Assembly: GCA_029448655.1 (NCBI GenBank)
Contig: JACCLO010000004.1
Coordinates: 682,001-746,000, forward strand
DNA length: 64,000 nucleotides
Source of the DNA: Wolfiporia cocos
Taxonomy: Eukaryota; Basidiomycota; Agaricomycetes; Polyporales; Phaeolaceae
Reading direction: 5' to 3'
Positions 21,691-35,871 of this stretch are shown here, piece after piece. The notes beneath the pieces were generated by a model, which was not told the DNA's origin, did no database searches, and saw only the letters and a program-made list of their open reading frames with translations. Position numbers and translations under genes: made by a program. Every line of letters starts with the position of its first letter. Positions within the stretch are counted from its first letter, which is position 1.

Positions 21691-21748
21691 CCTAGAGTCT
21701 GACTACTGTTCTGGAGTCTGACTACTGCTCTGGAGTCTGACTACGAGC
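21691..21748 (+). repeat. Three-copy 19-bp tandem repeat
   Basis: Three consecutive units close to ctggagtctgactactgtt, differing at one or two positions. It lies in non-coding sequence upstream of the tandem unknown genes. Confidence 0.75.
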
Positions 21749-23599
21749 GCTACAGTGACCTCCGAGGGCGAGAAAAAATAAGTCCGCACGCAGACATGCT
21801 TCAGACCTCTTTATCTTGGACGTTTTCAATATCATACTTCCCTGCAGATATACAATCTGCAGTGGCCCGAGACGCTAAATGACGCATCGCAGCAACAAGC
21901 GTGTAGTCATATGATTTTCAAAAATCGGTCTACAGTGCAGAGTGACACAATATGGGTTTACCTCCCGATCGGGATACAGAATACATGACCTCCTATCTCT
22001 TGAATCGCAAATGAGTGGCTGGCCTGGCGACGGGACGCCGGCCTACGTGTAAGGAGGATTCCAATACGATGAGTGGCTGGTTAGTGTCACAGTCACCCTG
22101 CACGTGTACGTGACAGAACGCGCGTATGTCCTCTTGCGTGTGCTATGGTCAGCCTTGACGCATATGACTGGTCTATCATATTTGTACTCAATGTGGCGCA
22201 TCAAGGAAGGAACGACTGTCTTCCTTCCTCGGATTTATGAGCCTAGTGGCGCATCTACCCCGGACACAATCGTATAACTGCTTGACAAGGCTCCCAAATC
22301 AGCTCCGGTGAAACTACAGCGAATGTGAAAGTCACCCGCGTGCACCTCAAGTGGCTCGCTCTTAGTTGGTAGCACACCAAAGTGATGACCGCGTCCACCA
22401 CCAACTGGATATACGGCCACCCCAACTTAGTTTGAGGGCCGCACGCACCGCTTACGGCAGTTCTCCTGCACCGTTTCGACGCCGACAGGACAATTGAGAC
22501 GCTATATGCGACGCGCGCGTCGTGTGCGCGCCAAGCCCCAGGCACCCGCGCGGTTCGATAGGGTATGCGTAGAAATTCGAAGACTACGTGGATGATTGGC
22601 TGTTGAAGCTTTCGCGCAGATGGTGCTGTACTATAACAGCACGCATCGTTCTAGGATCGCGATGGCGACGGAGTGATATGGCCACCGGATACCTAAGTCG
22701 GCTTCCGCGAGCTAAGTCTCGGTATACTGCTCTGCTTCTCATCCCTCGCCATTGACGTCATCAATGTCCTATTCTCCCTGCCCAGCCAGTAAGTTCACCC
22801 ACCCTCCCAGCTCACCGCGCGCTCGCTCAGTACACATTGATTTTACACAGACTAGCGCTCTCCTTCGTCCTCGATCCCTTCCCCAGCATCTACGTCCCGA
22901 ACATCCACAAAGACAAGCACGGCTCCGGCTGATGGGGGAGGGGAGGGAGAAGGGGAGGAGGCCCGGGTGGAGACGGGTTCGTTGGGAGCGAGGCGTTGCC
23001 ATTTGGTTCGCGAGGGAGAGGTTGATTGGCTAAGTTGAAGAGGTGATTCTTGCTCGAGGCACCTAAAGTTGGACAATGTATCCAGGGCTTCGATTCATAA
23101 GGAACGATCGGGACGCGTCATCACATAGACTGCCCCCAATCATCGTATACCCTTTCACCCATCACTGGAGAGTTCGTATAACCACTACGCTTTGCTGTCT
23201 CCCAATTATATGCTGATTCCAGTTTTAACTTCGCGTCTGAGGAAAAATAGTACATCTTCGGATCCTGCGTAAAGCTTTCTGCGTCCATTTGAAAGATCAA
23301 AAAGTGACAAATACCGTTCCGGAGAGCTCGCTAGCAGAACTCCAAGTGATCGCGTGGTTCATCGTATCTGCGTTCCAAGATGTTCGAAAGAAGAGTATGT
23401 CACCCCGGCTGCAGGGTTTCAGCATGCCCTGTGAGAAGTCGGAACGCGACGTGACCTATCTCATGTGATTTGTGATGGGGCGCAACTCGGCCACTCAGCA
23501 AAATACAGAGTCCACGAGACGGCTTCCTTTTGCATACGTGCCAATGGAGAGCATAATCTCAATGGTAAACAACGTGAATAGCAAGATTTCGCCGAGTTC
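21749..23599. other. Gene-poor interval upstream of the monooxygenase 3' end
   Basis: About 1.85 kb without a gene I can support. Open frames of 60-100 codons on both strands lack domains and agree with no splice model. A short stretch at 22865-22930 reads protein-like in one frame (DPFPSIYVPNIHKDKH) but is not continued. Confidence 0.45.
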
Positions 23600-25897
23600 T
23601 CACGCGACTATGTAGTCCTGCCACTGCACGCGCCGCATCAACCACCAGAACGACACGACCGACCACGGGAAGAGCGTGAAGTTCCGCCCGTTGACGCGGA
23701 ACCAAGACGACGGGCACGTCGTATACGAGTTACTCGTCATCGCGGCGCGCAGCTGTGCGTTCCACTTTTCGTAAGCGTCTTGTCGTGCTTCGATGGCGCG
23801 TGCGCGGTCACAGGAGCGCGCAGGCTGTCGGAGGAGGGGTCGCAGGAGCTGCATGATGTAGTCGACCTGTAAAGGTAAAGGGCATGCACGTTGTGAGTGC
23901 AGATTCGGTTTTGAGTGTGGAGTAATCGCTACAACCAGAACTCACCTCGACCTCATGTGTGAATACTGCCGAGCCATTGCTGGTGACTGTATTCGGGCCT
24001 GTGAAAAGTTCGTAAATTCCTCCGTACCGCAATATGGCAATAACAATGATGTGCTGTTGACTTACCTCCTATAAGGAAAAGATTAGGGAAGCCCGGGACA
24101 TTGATGCCAAGGTAAGCAGAGGGCACGGGGACTCCTCCCGTCTCCGGCTGCTTTGCGAAATGGTCCTCCAAAGATTGCCCATGGTCACCGTTAATCGCAA
24201 AGGTGTATCGTCCCTGTAGAGAACATCATACATCCGCATCTTTCCGAATATTTGGGGCAACTGACGGTAATAAATCCGGTTGCTGCAACCATAATGTCGA
24301 ACTTGAGCACTTCCCCTGTTTGGGGTCAGGTTACAATTTAGGCGCACACAAAGCGCAGATAAGTTTAGCGTTCACCTTGCCTTGTACGGATACCTTCTTC
24401 GACTATCTCGCTGATTCCGTCCCAATTGAGCTCAACATTCGGCAAGTGTAGGCACGTAAGGTATCCTGGATCGAATATTGGGCGACGGCACGAGAATGCT
24501 GTCACAGCATATGTAATCTTTCAGCAACTCAGCAACTATGAAACACGACATACGATATGAAGGAACGAGTTGCTTGTGGTATTTGGGAGGAGCAGTGCGA
24601 TGGATGTATGCGACCAAGTCCTGAGTGACGTTGTGAGTGAAAAGCACAGTAAAGGTGCATTATGGTATGTTTCTTACTGCTTCCAGCATCTTCACAGAAT
24701 CTGATGAATGGTGCGTTCTGTTTAGAAATGCTTGTATACGCGGTCGAAGGTAATGCATCTGAGCAACTCTTATCATAAACCCTGCTGTGATTATGGTCGA
24801 CCGCTGATCATAGCACTTACGATGAAAACCCATGTACGGAACAGCCGAAGTGCGAGCGGAATATGAGCGAGGATCCAACGGAGGAGTGGGGAGTAGTCTG
24901 GGCTTGGCTGGTTGAGGCCGAAGTCACATTCTGCCCTCTGTGCTGGATGAGCTCACTCACGCCATATACAAACCAATTCGGTGTACGACAGAACTGGACA
25001 ACATGTGTGGTGGTATCCTCGACGAGGCACGGAACGAACTGTGCGCTGCCAGAGACTCAGCTTGGAGGAGGCGCGAGGATAACAGCGACCTACGCAGACG
25101 CACTATTCCCTATCACTGCCACCCGCTTGTTGCTGAAGTCTACAGAGTGGTCCCAGCGCGCAGAGTGAAATTGTATTCCCTTAAATTTGTCTAGCCCAGG
25201 TATGCTTGGGAATGACGGTTCGTCCAACATGCCGACCGCGCTTATAATTGCGGTCGCATTCGTTGTACTTGTAACGCCCGTGCGCACGTCCTGCAACTCG
25301 ATCTCCCAGCAGCTCCGCGAGGGAATCCAGGATGCGGAAAGAACACGAGTATGGAATGTTGTATGCGCTGTCAGGCCATGCTTGTCCGCGATGGACTTCC
25401 AGTATGCCAAGAGCTCGGGCTGTGGTGCCATCGTCGTACTCCATGCGGGGTGAAGCTCTGTCGAGAAGCTGTACCAATGAGCCGGCGTGTCGCAGGCGCA
25501 GCCCTAAAGATTGAGTTCGAAGCTGATCGGCGCCTGGTAGAAGCAATAGCGGATGTACTTACTGGATACGTGTTGTCCTTAGCGATATGTCAATAGTCAA
25601 GATCGCATGTACGAGGTCAATACGCACTCGCCAGGACCCTCCAAAGTCATCTGCTTTCTCGTAGATCTGCGGGAGAATTAGCCGAATGCAACACCGTGCC
25701 AGTGCAGTGCCCACCCTGTAGTTGTCGAAGTTAAGCTGTGTACCAAGGGCGATGGCGCACATAATGCCTCCGGGACTGACAACAACATTTTATTGCATAA
25801 CCAATGCGCATCGGCGGTGTTGTAGTACGCACCCGCCACCGACTATGACGACTCGCGGAGGCAACTCGACTCGATCATTGGAAGATTGGGCGGACAT
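23600..25897 (-). CDS. Baeyer-Villiger-type flavin monooxygenase
   Basis: FAD/NADPH-dependent monooxygenase of the FMO/BVMO superfamily, which inserts oxygen into ketones or similar substrates. The start MSAQSSNDRVELPP at 25897 is the first ATG; 10 residues later comes the FAD-binding strand VVIVGGG. Further landmarks in order: IYEKADDFGGSW, the YPGCACDTPAHWYSFS segment, APQPELLAYW, the ATG-type AIISAVGMLDEPSFP, the NADPH Rossmann motif VAVIGNSASA, PNWFVYG, PPKYHKQLVPSYPF, IFDPGYLTCLHLPNVEL, VAATGFIT and GPNTVTSNGSAVF. It ends with TGA at 23600. At least twelve short introns are needed, and all restore frame with GT-AG borders. The first glycine motif reads G-G-G-I-x-x-A, slightly off the classic GxGxxG. 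Possibly secondary metabolism; the substrate cannot be read from sequence. Confidence 0.85.
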
Positions 25898-26457
25898 CTG
25901 CACAGCAACACTCGTGCGCACAGCAGCTCTATCTGAGGCGGTCAGAAGACGATTTGAAGGTGTACAGCGGAGTGGCAAGGGAGCCTTGATAGGCCATAGA
26001 GCTTGCGCGGACGTGGGACCTCCGTTTCCGTCCTCGACTCAATAATGCTTATATTTGCGTGGACGCATCTAGACCACGTTCGTGAGATAATTCAAGCCAA
26101 TTCGCAAGCTGGCCGTATGAGCACGACAGACCTTCCTATCGCTTTCGGGAGATAGTATGGCCGCATAGATTTGTAAGCTCTGAACTGACCAGTGGCATCC
26201 ATCCTATACCATGAATCAGCGCATTTCTGTCATGCAAGACAGGACACGCACTATGCATACTACACGTGTATTGATCCATCTGCCGCGAACATAATGAGCT
26301 CAGTGGCTTGCACTGCTTCGAACCTATCAAGATCATTCAGCTCCGAGTTGCCGTTCATCGAGTCATCGATCAGTACTCAGTGGCGGTGCAACGCGGAATG
26401 TCTCATCGATCGAGTCAGATGTGCGGATATATTATCTTGTGGAACATCATTTGTAAC

Positions 26458-26538
26458 GGCCGGCTGGCCAAATGGTTAAGGTGTCGGTTTCCGGTTGGAG
26501 GTAGCCGAAGATTCTGGGTTCGAGTCCCAGGTTGGTCG
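26458..26538 (+). tRNA. tRNA-Arg(CCG) with 8-nt intron
   Basis: A cloverleaf folds completely. The acceptor stem GGCCGGC pairs with GTTGGTC using three G-U pairs, with G as discriminator base. The D stem is GCC/GGT, the anticodon stem TCGGT/GCCGA, the T arm CTGGG-TTCGAGT-CCCAG, and the variable loop has 5 nt. The anticodon loop is 15 nt, which resolves as TTCCGG plus A with TTGGAGGT (26495-26502) inserted after position 37, the standard tRNA intron site. The anticodon is then CCG. A TTTTT terminator follows 3 nt downstream of the gene. Confidence 0.9.
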
Positions 26539-26541
26539 TAC

Positions 26542-26546
26542 TTTTT
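26542..26546 (+). terminator. RNA polymerase III terminator
   Basis: Run of five T immediately after the tRNA-Arg gene, the standard polymerase III stop signal. Confidence 0.7.
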
Positions 26547-26821
26547 GCCCGTTCCTTCTGAATCGTCATCTTCTTGCTACTTCCAGCGCGCCGGCTTGGT
26601 GTCATCTGCAGACCAAAATTTGGTTCTTTGATTGACGTGCAGGAAGTCTGCACTTGTTTGATCAATCTCCATCATATTTACTGGTGGTCCACAATTTTTA
26701 TTACGAGGACAGCGAGTCAAAGCAACACAGTACACTTTTGGCATATGCTCTCAGATACATTCGAAGCAGGCGCAGTAAACTAGATAGGACGTGCTGTGAT
26801 ATACAGCTTCCTGCCTAATAT

Positions 26822-29045
26822 TCATGCAAGGCTCTGCGCCTCGATGCCTTCGATGCTCACGCCTCTCTGCGGAAATGTCAAGACGGAGCCAGACGATCAG
26901 CAGTAAATATGAGCACCAACCTTGCGAGGGCATGTAATCGTGACACGCTGGCATCCCCACACTTTGGCCTCCTCGAGCTGCACACAGCCTTCGAGCAAGG
27001 CCTTAATCGTGTAATCGTTTACCTCCCTGCAGAACCCAATATCAAGCTTCCTTATTTGAGGGGCGTATTCCGCGATCGCCCTCAGCGCATCCTCGGACGC
27101 CTCCCTCCAGCCATTGATGTTCAGCAGCGTGAGCGCCTCCCCTGAGTGCTTCAGCAACGTGATCAATGCATCGCCCTTCAAGAGATGGTTCCTCGACATG
27201 TTGATCACCACGAGCGGCGGGTTTGGTGCGTGTCCTGACGCCGCAGCCCATGTGTCGAAGAACTCGGCGACGCCCGCATCTGTGAGCGCAGGGGTGTCTG
27301 CAAGCGTCAGAGAAGACAGCTTGAGCGTGTGCGGTTTGATGCCCCTGAACAGGAAGCCATCGCCGATATTTACGTTCCCGGAGAGGTCGAGATGCGTGAG
27401 GCCTGCGCCCACGGCGCGCAGCAGCTCAATGAGCGCCGCCTCGCTCGGCGCCTCGCGGTCGCCGGGGTAGGACAGCTCGAGCGAGGCGAGGCACTTTGCA
27501 AGGGGCTTGAGAAGGGGGAGGAAGTCGTCAGAAAACTGGCCGATCTCCTTGAGGCGCAGCTCGGACAGATTCGGGCAATTCTCGACGAGCGCGCGCATGC
27601 ACTCGACGTCGAAGCGCGGACTTTGCGTGATGAGGAAGCCCTCGAGTCTTCGGTGCGCTTTGAAGAACGCTTGCCATGCAGGCGCTTTGACTAGGAAGGG
27701 GCCGAGCAGCTCGATGCGCTTGAGATTGGGGAGGGATGTGCACCACTCATCGATTACACTGTCGTTGATGCGGCCACATAGATCCAGACGAAGATTGACC
27801 AGGTTAGGATTCAGAGAAGCCAATGCACACAGAGACGGCGGCGTCAAGTCTGATCAATACATAAGTACGCGCGGATAACACGGAACAGCTGACTTACTAG
27901 TAACGTCGTATAGAGTCAAGTCCGTATTGGTTACGTCGTAGAAAAGGGGCGCATTCTGAGGGGTCCTGCACATGTATCTTCAGCATTCCACGAACGACGC
28001 TATCACGCAGTGGAACTCACAAGCTGCGGTTCTTGCTGATGGCCTTGGCAATTTCGTCCATGTTGATACGTCCAATGTCACCCAAAGCCTCGACATCGTC
28101 GATATGTTCGCTGATCAGCTGTCGACGGACAACGACCGTAAGATCTAGGGGTTGCATAAAGAACAACTACGCACTTGTATGCACATAGAGACGAGACTGG
28201 GCAACCGTCGTTCCTCGAAGTTGACGACCACTCGCTTTTCCCCAGGAGTCTTGCGTTTTCGAGGCGCAGCGGGCTTCTTGAACGGGTCGACGCCTGAGGC
28301 TTTGGAGCATGGGTGGCACAGCCAGCCCGGCGGCGGGTTGGCAGCTAGAGTGTATTTTGTCTGCGATGTTCAAGATGAGAAACAGTTACAATAATAGCAC
28401 GTGGGTCAGGACAAGTACCACTGTAAACTGCTTCTTGCATTTCGCACAGTCCACTATGTCGCCCGCGGGGGGTTTCGGCATGTCGCTCTTCCACATCTTC
28501 GACAAGGCGGTGTACGCATCCTCATCGGAGTCCTCGTAGTCATCATCACTTCCTTTCTTAGCCTTCTTCTTGCCCTTGCCCTTCGTCGTCTCCTTTCCCT
28601 TCTCCTTCTCCTTTCCTTTTGCCTTTTCTGCAGCCTTAGCGAGCTTGCGTTTCTTGGCAGCAGGTCGTTCAGCGTCGTCGTCATCTAGATTGTCAGAGTT
28701 GTAGGCTGTTTCGGCCTAACAGAAGACGCGCGATTGGCATTTCAGACGATACGTATCGCAAGGCACACAGTTGTTTGAGACGACGGACCTCATTGCCTGC
28801 TTCGCTGCCTGCCCTCTCCTCAGCATTTTCGTCCTGCACAGCACCGCTCGTTCCCGCCTCTGGTTGCGATTGCGCTTGTATCCTCGTCCTCGCACGCCTC
28901 GCTATGGTAGTGGGAGTAATGCCTTCGACCTGTTCCAAATTCCCGATGTCGGCACTGCGCCACAGCTGACCATCTGGACCACACATACCCGCAGAAATTC
29001 GGTCAATGCAGAACTTGGCCCGCGAACATTGTTACTGCGACTCAT
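26822..29045 (-). CDS. RAD7: Rad7-like leucine-rich-repeat DNA repair protein
   Basis: Homologue of yeast Rad7, the LRR subunit that with Rad16 acts in global-genome nucleotide excision repair and in an E3 ligase complex; this is inferred from layout. Exon 1 reads MSRSNNVRGPSSALTEFLR, the typical Rad7 N-terminus. A Lys/Glu-rich nuclear segment with KKRKLAKAAEKAKGK follows, then a CAKC ... CHPC zinc-binding module near 28300-28450, an RRQLISEHIDDVEALGDIG helix, and from 27847 about ten leucine-rich repeats (for example LTHLDLSGN, IRKLDIGFC). The long LRR exon could stop at 26897, but splicing from a GTTGGT donor after CPRK to a CGCAG acceptor adds RGVSIEGIEAQSLA and TGA at 26822, which matches the usual family ending better. 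It is divergent from the SRPK gene, sharing a 709-bp promoter. Confidence 0.85.
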
Positions 29046-29508
29046 GCTTATCCCAAACGAGTTGTGCAGACCAGTCAAAAGCAAGGAAGACAAATTGAAG
29101 TGATGTTTTGTCTCGTCGGGATTACAAGACGCGTCACGGTCACGCGTTTAATTAGGAGCAAACACGTCAAAATAACGCGCTCCTGAACGCGTTCGAGCTA
29201 TTTGCGCAATTACGTTCCTCCAGATGCAAGCTGCTCAACGGACCCACATTGTCGCCTATATTCTGACGCCGAGTTCCGAAGAATAATACGACATTCGACA
29301 CGATTAATCTCGTCAGGCTGCGATGTCGGAATCACTGGTCACCAACCACTCGATATCTGCTACCTGCTTCATACGCATCACTGCAGCTTCATCACTATAT
29401 TTGCCTCGTATATGCGCATGCCTACAGTGACCTTGCGTCCTCGTATACGCCGCCACATGGATTGAACAATTGCGGGTAAATGGAACAAGCCGGGCGAGCG
29501 GCAATCGG

Positions 29509-29579
29509 ATTGGCTGGATTGGCTGGATGCTGAGTCAGCTGACCGTACGCTTTCTTTCGATAGGGCGTCTCCTGATTGG
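29509..29579. promoter_or_regulatory. CCAAT boxes and Gcn4/AP-1-like site in shared promoter
   Basis: Three inverted CCAAT boxes (ATTGG at 29509-29513, 29518-29522 and 29575-29579) and a perfect TGAGTCA at 29531-29537 sit in the space between the divergent Rad7-like and SRPK genes. The first two form a 9-bp direct repeat, attggctgg. Binding is inferred from consensus only. Confidence 0.35.
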
Positions 29580-29736
29580 GTAGGCGCAGTGTATTGCCTC
29601 CTCCATCGACGACCCCGACGAGCTCAACGACTGCCCCGACGACCGACGCCTCTTGCGGACCGTGCGACGTGCGCAGCAGACAATCCAGTGCGGCTGTGCC
29701 GATTTGGTAGGAGGGGCTTATCTACTGTACTAGTAG

Positions 29737-32350
<2,614 letters not shown>

Positions 32351-33446
32351 GCGGCGAGCTCGGTGCCTGCGTACCAGCCACTATGACAGTTGTAGGTACT
32401 CTGTTCGTGCTCCACGGCGCTGTCGGTCTGGCCTTTTGCTTGTTTTGATATGGTGTCGATAAACTTCAGCTTCTCTTAATGTACCTTGTTGTACCTGCTG
32501 CTGTATGCTGAGGGGTGCACGTTGTGCTTTTTGCTTTGTATTGTACTGGTACGCATTTATACCGAACAAGAGTAGAACAAGACGTATGTTTTAGGCTAGA
32601 CTCTCTATCGATCCGCTACGGTGGAGCGAGGCGGTGATGTGGCGCGAACGTACACGCTCATTCAAGCTTCGACAAGGCCTGATATCCAGCTAAAACCAGA
32701 TATTGCCAGAAAACATTGTCAATATGGCCCATGAGTGAGTTTCTCCTCTTCTCGGCGCCTTAACACCGAGGACCCGCATCTGTTGAAGGCTTTGTTGCTC
32801 CCGCAGGACAGCCGGGGTCTCTCAATACATCCTCCACAGTAAAGAGGCAATACTTCAAGGTCGTATGAAAATGGAGCTGCTTGATAGCTGTCTATCACCC
32901 AGAGTGGAAACGAACGTATTCGCGCAGACAAGTACGAATAGCATGCTATCATATTGGCCTGGTCATTTGCCAACGAGCCGCCCGATCTTGGTGAGCAAAA
33001 AGACTAGACCATTGCTCAAGCCATGTGGCGTAGATGCAGCTGAGTGTAAGAGGCTATTTAACAGTCTAGTACATGAAATAGACACAGTCGAGTGAGCACT
33101 TGTTGTGCAACTAACGCACCCGTCGCATATAGCCGAGGTCAACACTCACCATTGAAATATCAGAAGCTAGTGTCGCGAGTCACTAATGGCTTGCTGTCCC
33201 TCTTTAACCCCCATAGTGCTCCCGTAGCTCATCATGCCGTGGGTCAAACCGCGAGCCGCGAGATGTCACAGTCATGTGTATCGTGACTGCTACCATAGTT
33301 TGTGTTTCTGATTATCATTGTATGTGGGCGCCTCATTCTTAGCCACCGCGTGCACCTTCGTATCGGTTGAGAAGGTCTTGCCGTTACGTTCACGCGGAGG
33401 GAACGCTGGTCGTCCGCGCAGCCTGCCGCGGCTCGCTCCCGTTATC
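32351..33446. other. Intergenic interval downstream of SRPK
   Basis: About 1.1 kb containing the SRPK 3' region and the upstream region of the hypothetical gene at 33447. No gene, RNA or repeat was recognised. Confidence 0.45.
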
Positions 33447-34517
33447 ATGTCTCCCCGGGACTCTCAGATGATGCCTCTAATGTCCTTGACGAACATGCCA
33501 CGCTCTCAGACGACCCGCCCCAGCCGTTTCTCTGTCTTCGCTGGCTTCACTACAAGGAAAGCCCTTGCGACGGTCTCGATAACGAACACAAGTGTATCGG
33601 CACCCACTGCCTGCTTGAGCATCTCTCCAGCTAGTTTGTGTGACATACCGCCAGCTCATAGCTTCATACCGTCCTCGAGCTCGCCCATTCCTTACCCGGC
33701 GCGGCGCAGCGGCGAGGAGCAGCCTTTGATGCATCGTGACACAATCATCAAGAGCTCGAATTTGGCAGGGGAGGAATCCAACTGGGAGCACATCGGCCAA
33801 CGCCCCAAGTCATGCCTCTCCACGTCATATTTCCACCGCGACTCGTGCGTAGGCTCCCGCACTCCCGTCTGTCGACCCCAGAAAGACTCCCTTCTGCATA
33901 CGGACAAAGGCGTTTTGCAAGATGAGAAGGCTGCGCGACGGTCAAACGTAGTGACGCTACCCGTGCGGCGCACGCGCAAGACGAAGAAGTTCGGCGGGGA
34001 GACGCAGTTCCTCGTGCTGGTACACCGGAGCATCGCGTGGCGTGTGCGCAGCGGGAGCGAGCCCGGGGCAGATCCATGTGCCGAGCAGGACGTCCTCTTA
34101 GCGAAACGCTTATGGAAATCTCTCGTTGCGCAGGGCTGTAAGCCGGTCATGTTCGAGGATAAAGTCGGCCCGACCAGGAATGGAGCCCTCGAAGGAGATA
34201 CAGTTGCGCCGACCGTCACCAAACTCGAGCCAATCGTCACAGCGACGGTGGCTACACTGGAGCCTACAACTGTCTCCGCGTATTGCCCAAGCAGCCCTGT
34301 CCCTACTCCTTCCGTGGTGCCAGAGATACTCACCATCCCACAGCTCGTGGCATCTCTCACGTTGCGCCATCGCGACCGGTCTGCATCGCGTCCTCGTAGC
34401 CCTACTTCTAAGACGGGAGACATGCACGCGACCCACAGACGCTCGTCATCCCTCGCGCAAGTTGCATTCTCGAGCTCTGACTCGGACCCAGCATCCGCTA
34501 GGAGCTCGTCGATGTAA
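33447..34517 (+). CDS. Hypothetical Ser/Thr-rich protein
   Basis: Single open frame of 356 codons from ATG MSPRDSQMMPLMSL. It has no domain I recognise. Composition is Ser/Thr/Pro-rich and basic, with one better-ordered block around 33960-34150 (TRKTKKFGGETQFLVLVH ... LLAKRLWKSLVAQG). The end is serine-rich (SSSDSDPASARSSSM). Downstream, at 34541-34774, another frame reads acidic and tyrosine-rich (YDDYYDGDYYDY ... ASVHELLDSLMNG), which looks like the true C-terminus. An intron or frameshift near 34460-34540 would be needed to join them, and I could not settle the splice sites. A low-complexity chance frame remains possible. Confidence 0.45.
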   Translation: MSPRDSQMMPLMSLTNMPRSQTTRPSRFSVFAGFTTRKALATVSITNTSVSAPTACLSISPASLCDIPPAHSFIPSSSSPIPYPARRSGEEQPLMHRDTIIKSSNLAGEESNWEHIGQRPKSCLSTSYFHRDSCVGSRTPVCRPQKDSLLHTDKGVLQDEKAARRSNVVTLPVRRTRKTKKFGGETQFLVLVHRSIAWRVRSGSEPGADPCAEQDVLLAKRLWKSLVAQGCKPVMFEDKVGPTRNGALEGDTVAPTVTKLEPIVTATVATLEPTTVSAYCPSSPVPTPSVVPEILTIPQLVASLTLRHRDRSASRPRSPTSKTGDMHATHRRSSSLAQVAFSSSDSDPASARSSSM

Positions 34518-34774
34518 TACCGCTACAAACTTTAGCCCAACTTTCGGAGCGTTACGACGACTACTACGACGGCGACTACTACGACTACAACACGTATTTA
34601 TGGACGATGTCTGAGACGTCAGCTGGGACTGACGCTCATGCATCCGTCCACGAACTCCTGGACAGTCTCATGAATGGACTTACTTTAGCAGCGGTTGAAT
34701 TTGGACTTGTCTCAGTATCTCATTGTCACTCGTTACATCCACGCCATATACGTCTCAATATCTCAGGCTTCTAA

Positions 34775-35871
34775 TCACTCATCATGGTAGCTTCATCGTG
34801 CACACATTTTTGCGCCTTTTCGCATCCCAACAATCGGACATCTGCATCATCCCCTTAGTATCGTTTCTGCCAACCATCAAGCACTAGCACTTTATTATGT
34901 AACATCTAATGTCTAGCATTCGCGAATTGTGGTGAGATAAGGATTCATAGGGTTGCCTCTCATTATCAGAGTGCAGAAACTTCGATAATCATTCAGTCTA
35001 TGGAGAAGCAGACGGTATTGAGTGCAAAAGCGCGTCCTCATGATATTTCTTCAAGTTGAAGCACTGTATCACTCACGTCGCGGTTGTCACGTGCCTTGCC
35101 AGAGAGAGAGCCCGCAGTCAGTAAACTATACTGGTAAAGCTTTATACTCGGTGATCAGTAGACACTTTTCGCAAGCCTGTGGAGCCCGCCATCAGCCGTG
35201 GGTTGTGGAGCTGTTGATGGCATGGAGTAATGTGGAGCGCGGTAAGAACCGACGGCATACCCACGGTCCGGAAACAGCGAAATGTGATTACTACACATGC
35301 TCCCGCTCGACTCTTAGCAGACACTCTGCAACGCAGTTCTCGCTCACTGAAGCTGTGGTTGCAGCGAGCGGGCCGATAGTGGTTGATAACGGTGGCGCGA
35401 CGTGGTGCTTTGCACCACTTGGATTTTCGGCATGTCGGCTTGAGAACCTGCGGCGGGTGTGGGGCGGTCGATCGACCAGAAATCTTCGGCGCTAAGGGGG
35501 TTGCGAAAACTGTCATGCCGTCGCAGGTCCGCAGTCCAACTACGTGACGAAGGCAACCTGCCGACATTCTCCCGGGAGCTCACCGTGACGCCACGCGTGA
35601 CCGTGGTACCGCTCGGGCAACTTGATATCGACGCGCTCTCTTTCCTTCTAAGACTGTTTTGGCTTCGTGAGATACCCATGTCGTCGACATGCGTCATAGA
35701 GAATAGAGAGCCCCGCCGGAGTTCCGAGTTGATGGTGCTTGCTAATATCCTGATCGCGAAGGCTATAATAGAGGCTGCCTCAGATGGACGCGTTTGACGA
35801 GGCAACTCCTCGCGTATCCTCCCAGATTGCTGCCGTAGATCCTGTTGAAGCCCAGTAAGCGATAAGGCGAT
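34775..35871. other. Intergenic interval upstream of the aldo-keto reductase
   Basis: About 1.1 kb. Open frames up to 200 codons exist on the minus strand (35344-35949) but overlap the reductase start and have no protein family character. No repeat or RNA was recognised. Confidence 0.4.

Noticed and set aside
22752..23076. Possible two-exon gene with MSYSPCPA start
   Set aside because: A GT-AG intron can be drawn, but the downstream frame gives either an Arg-rich stretch or an early stop, with no family match.
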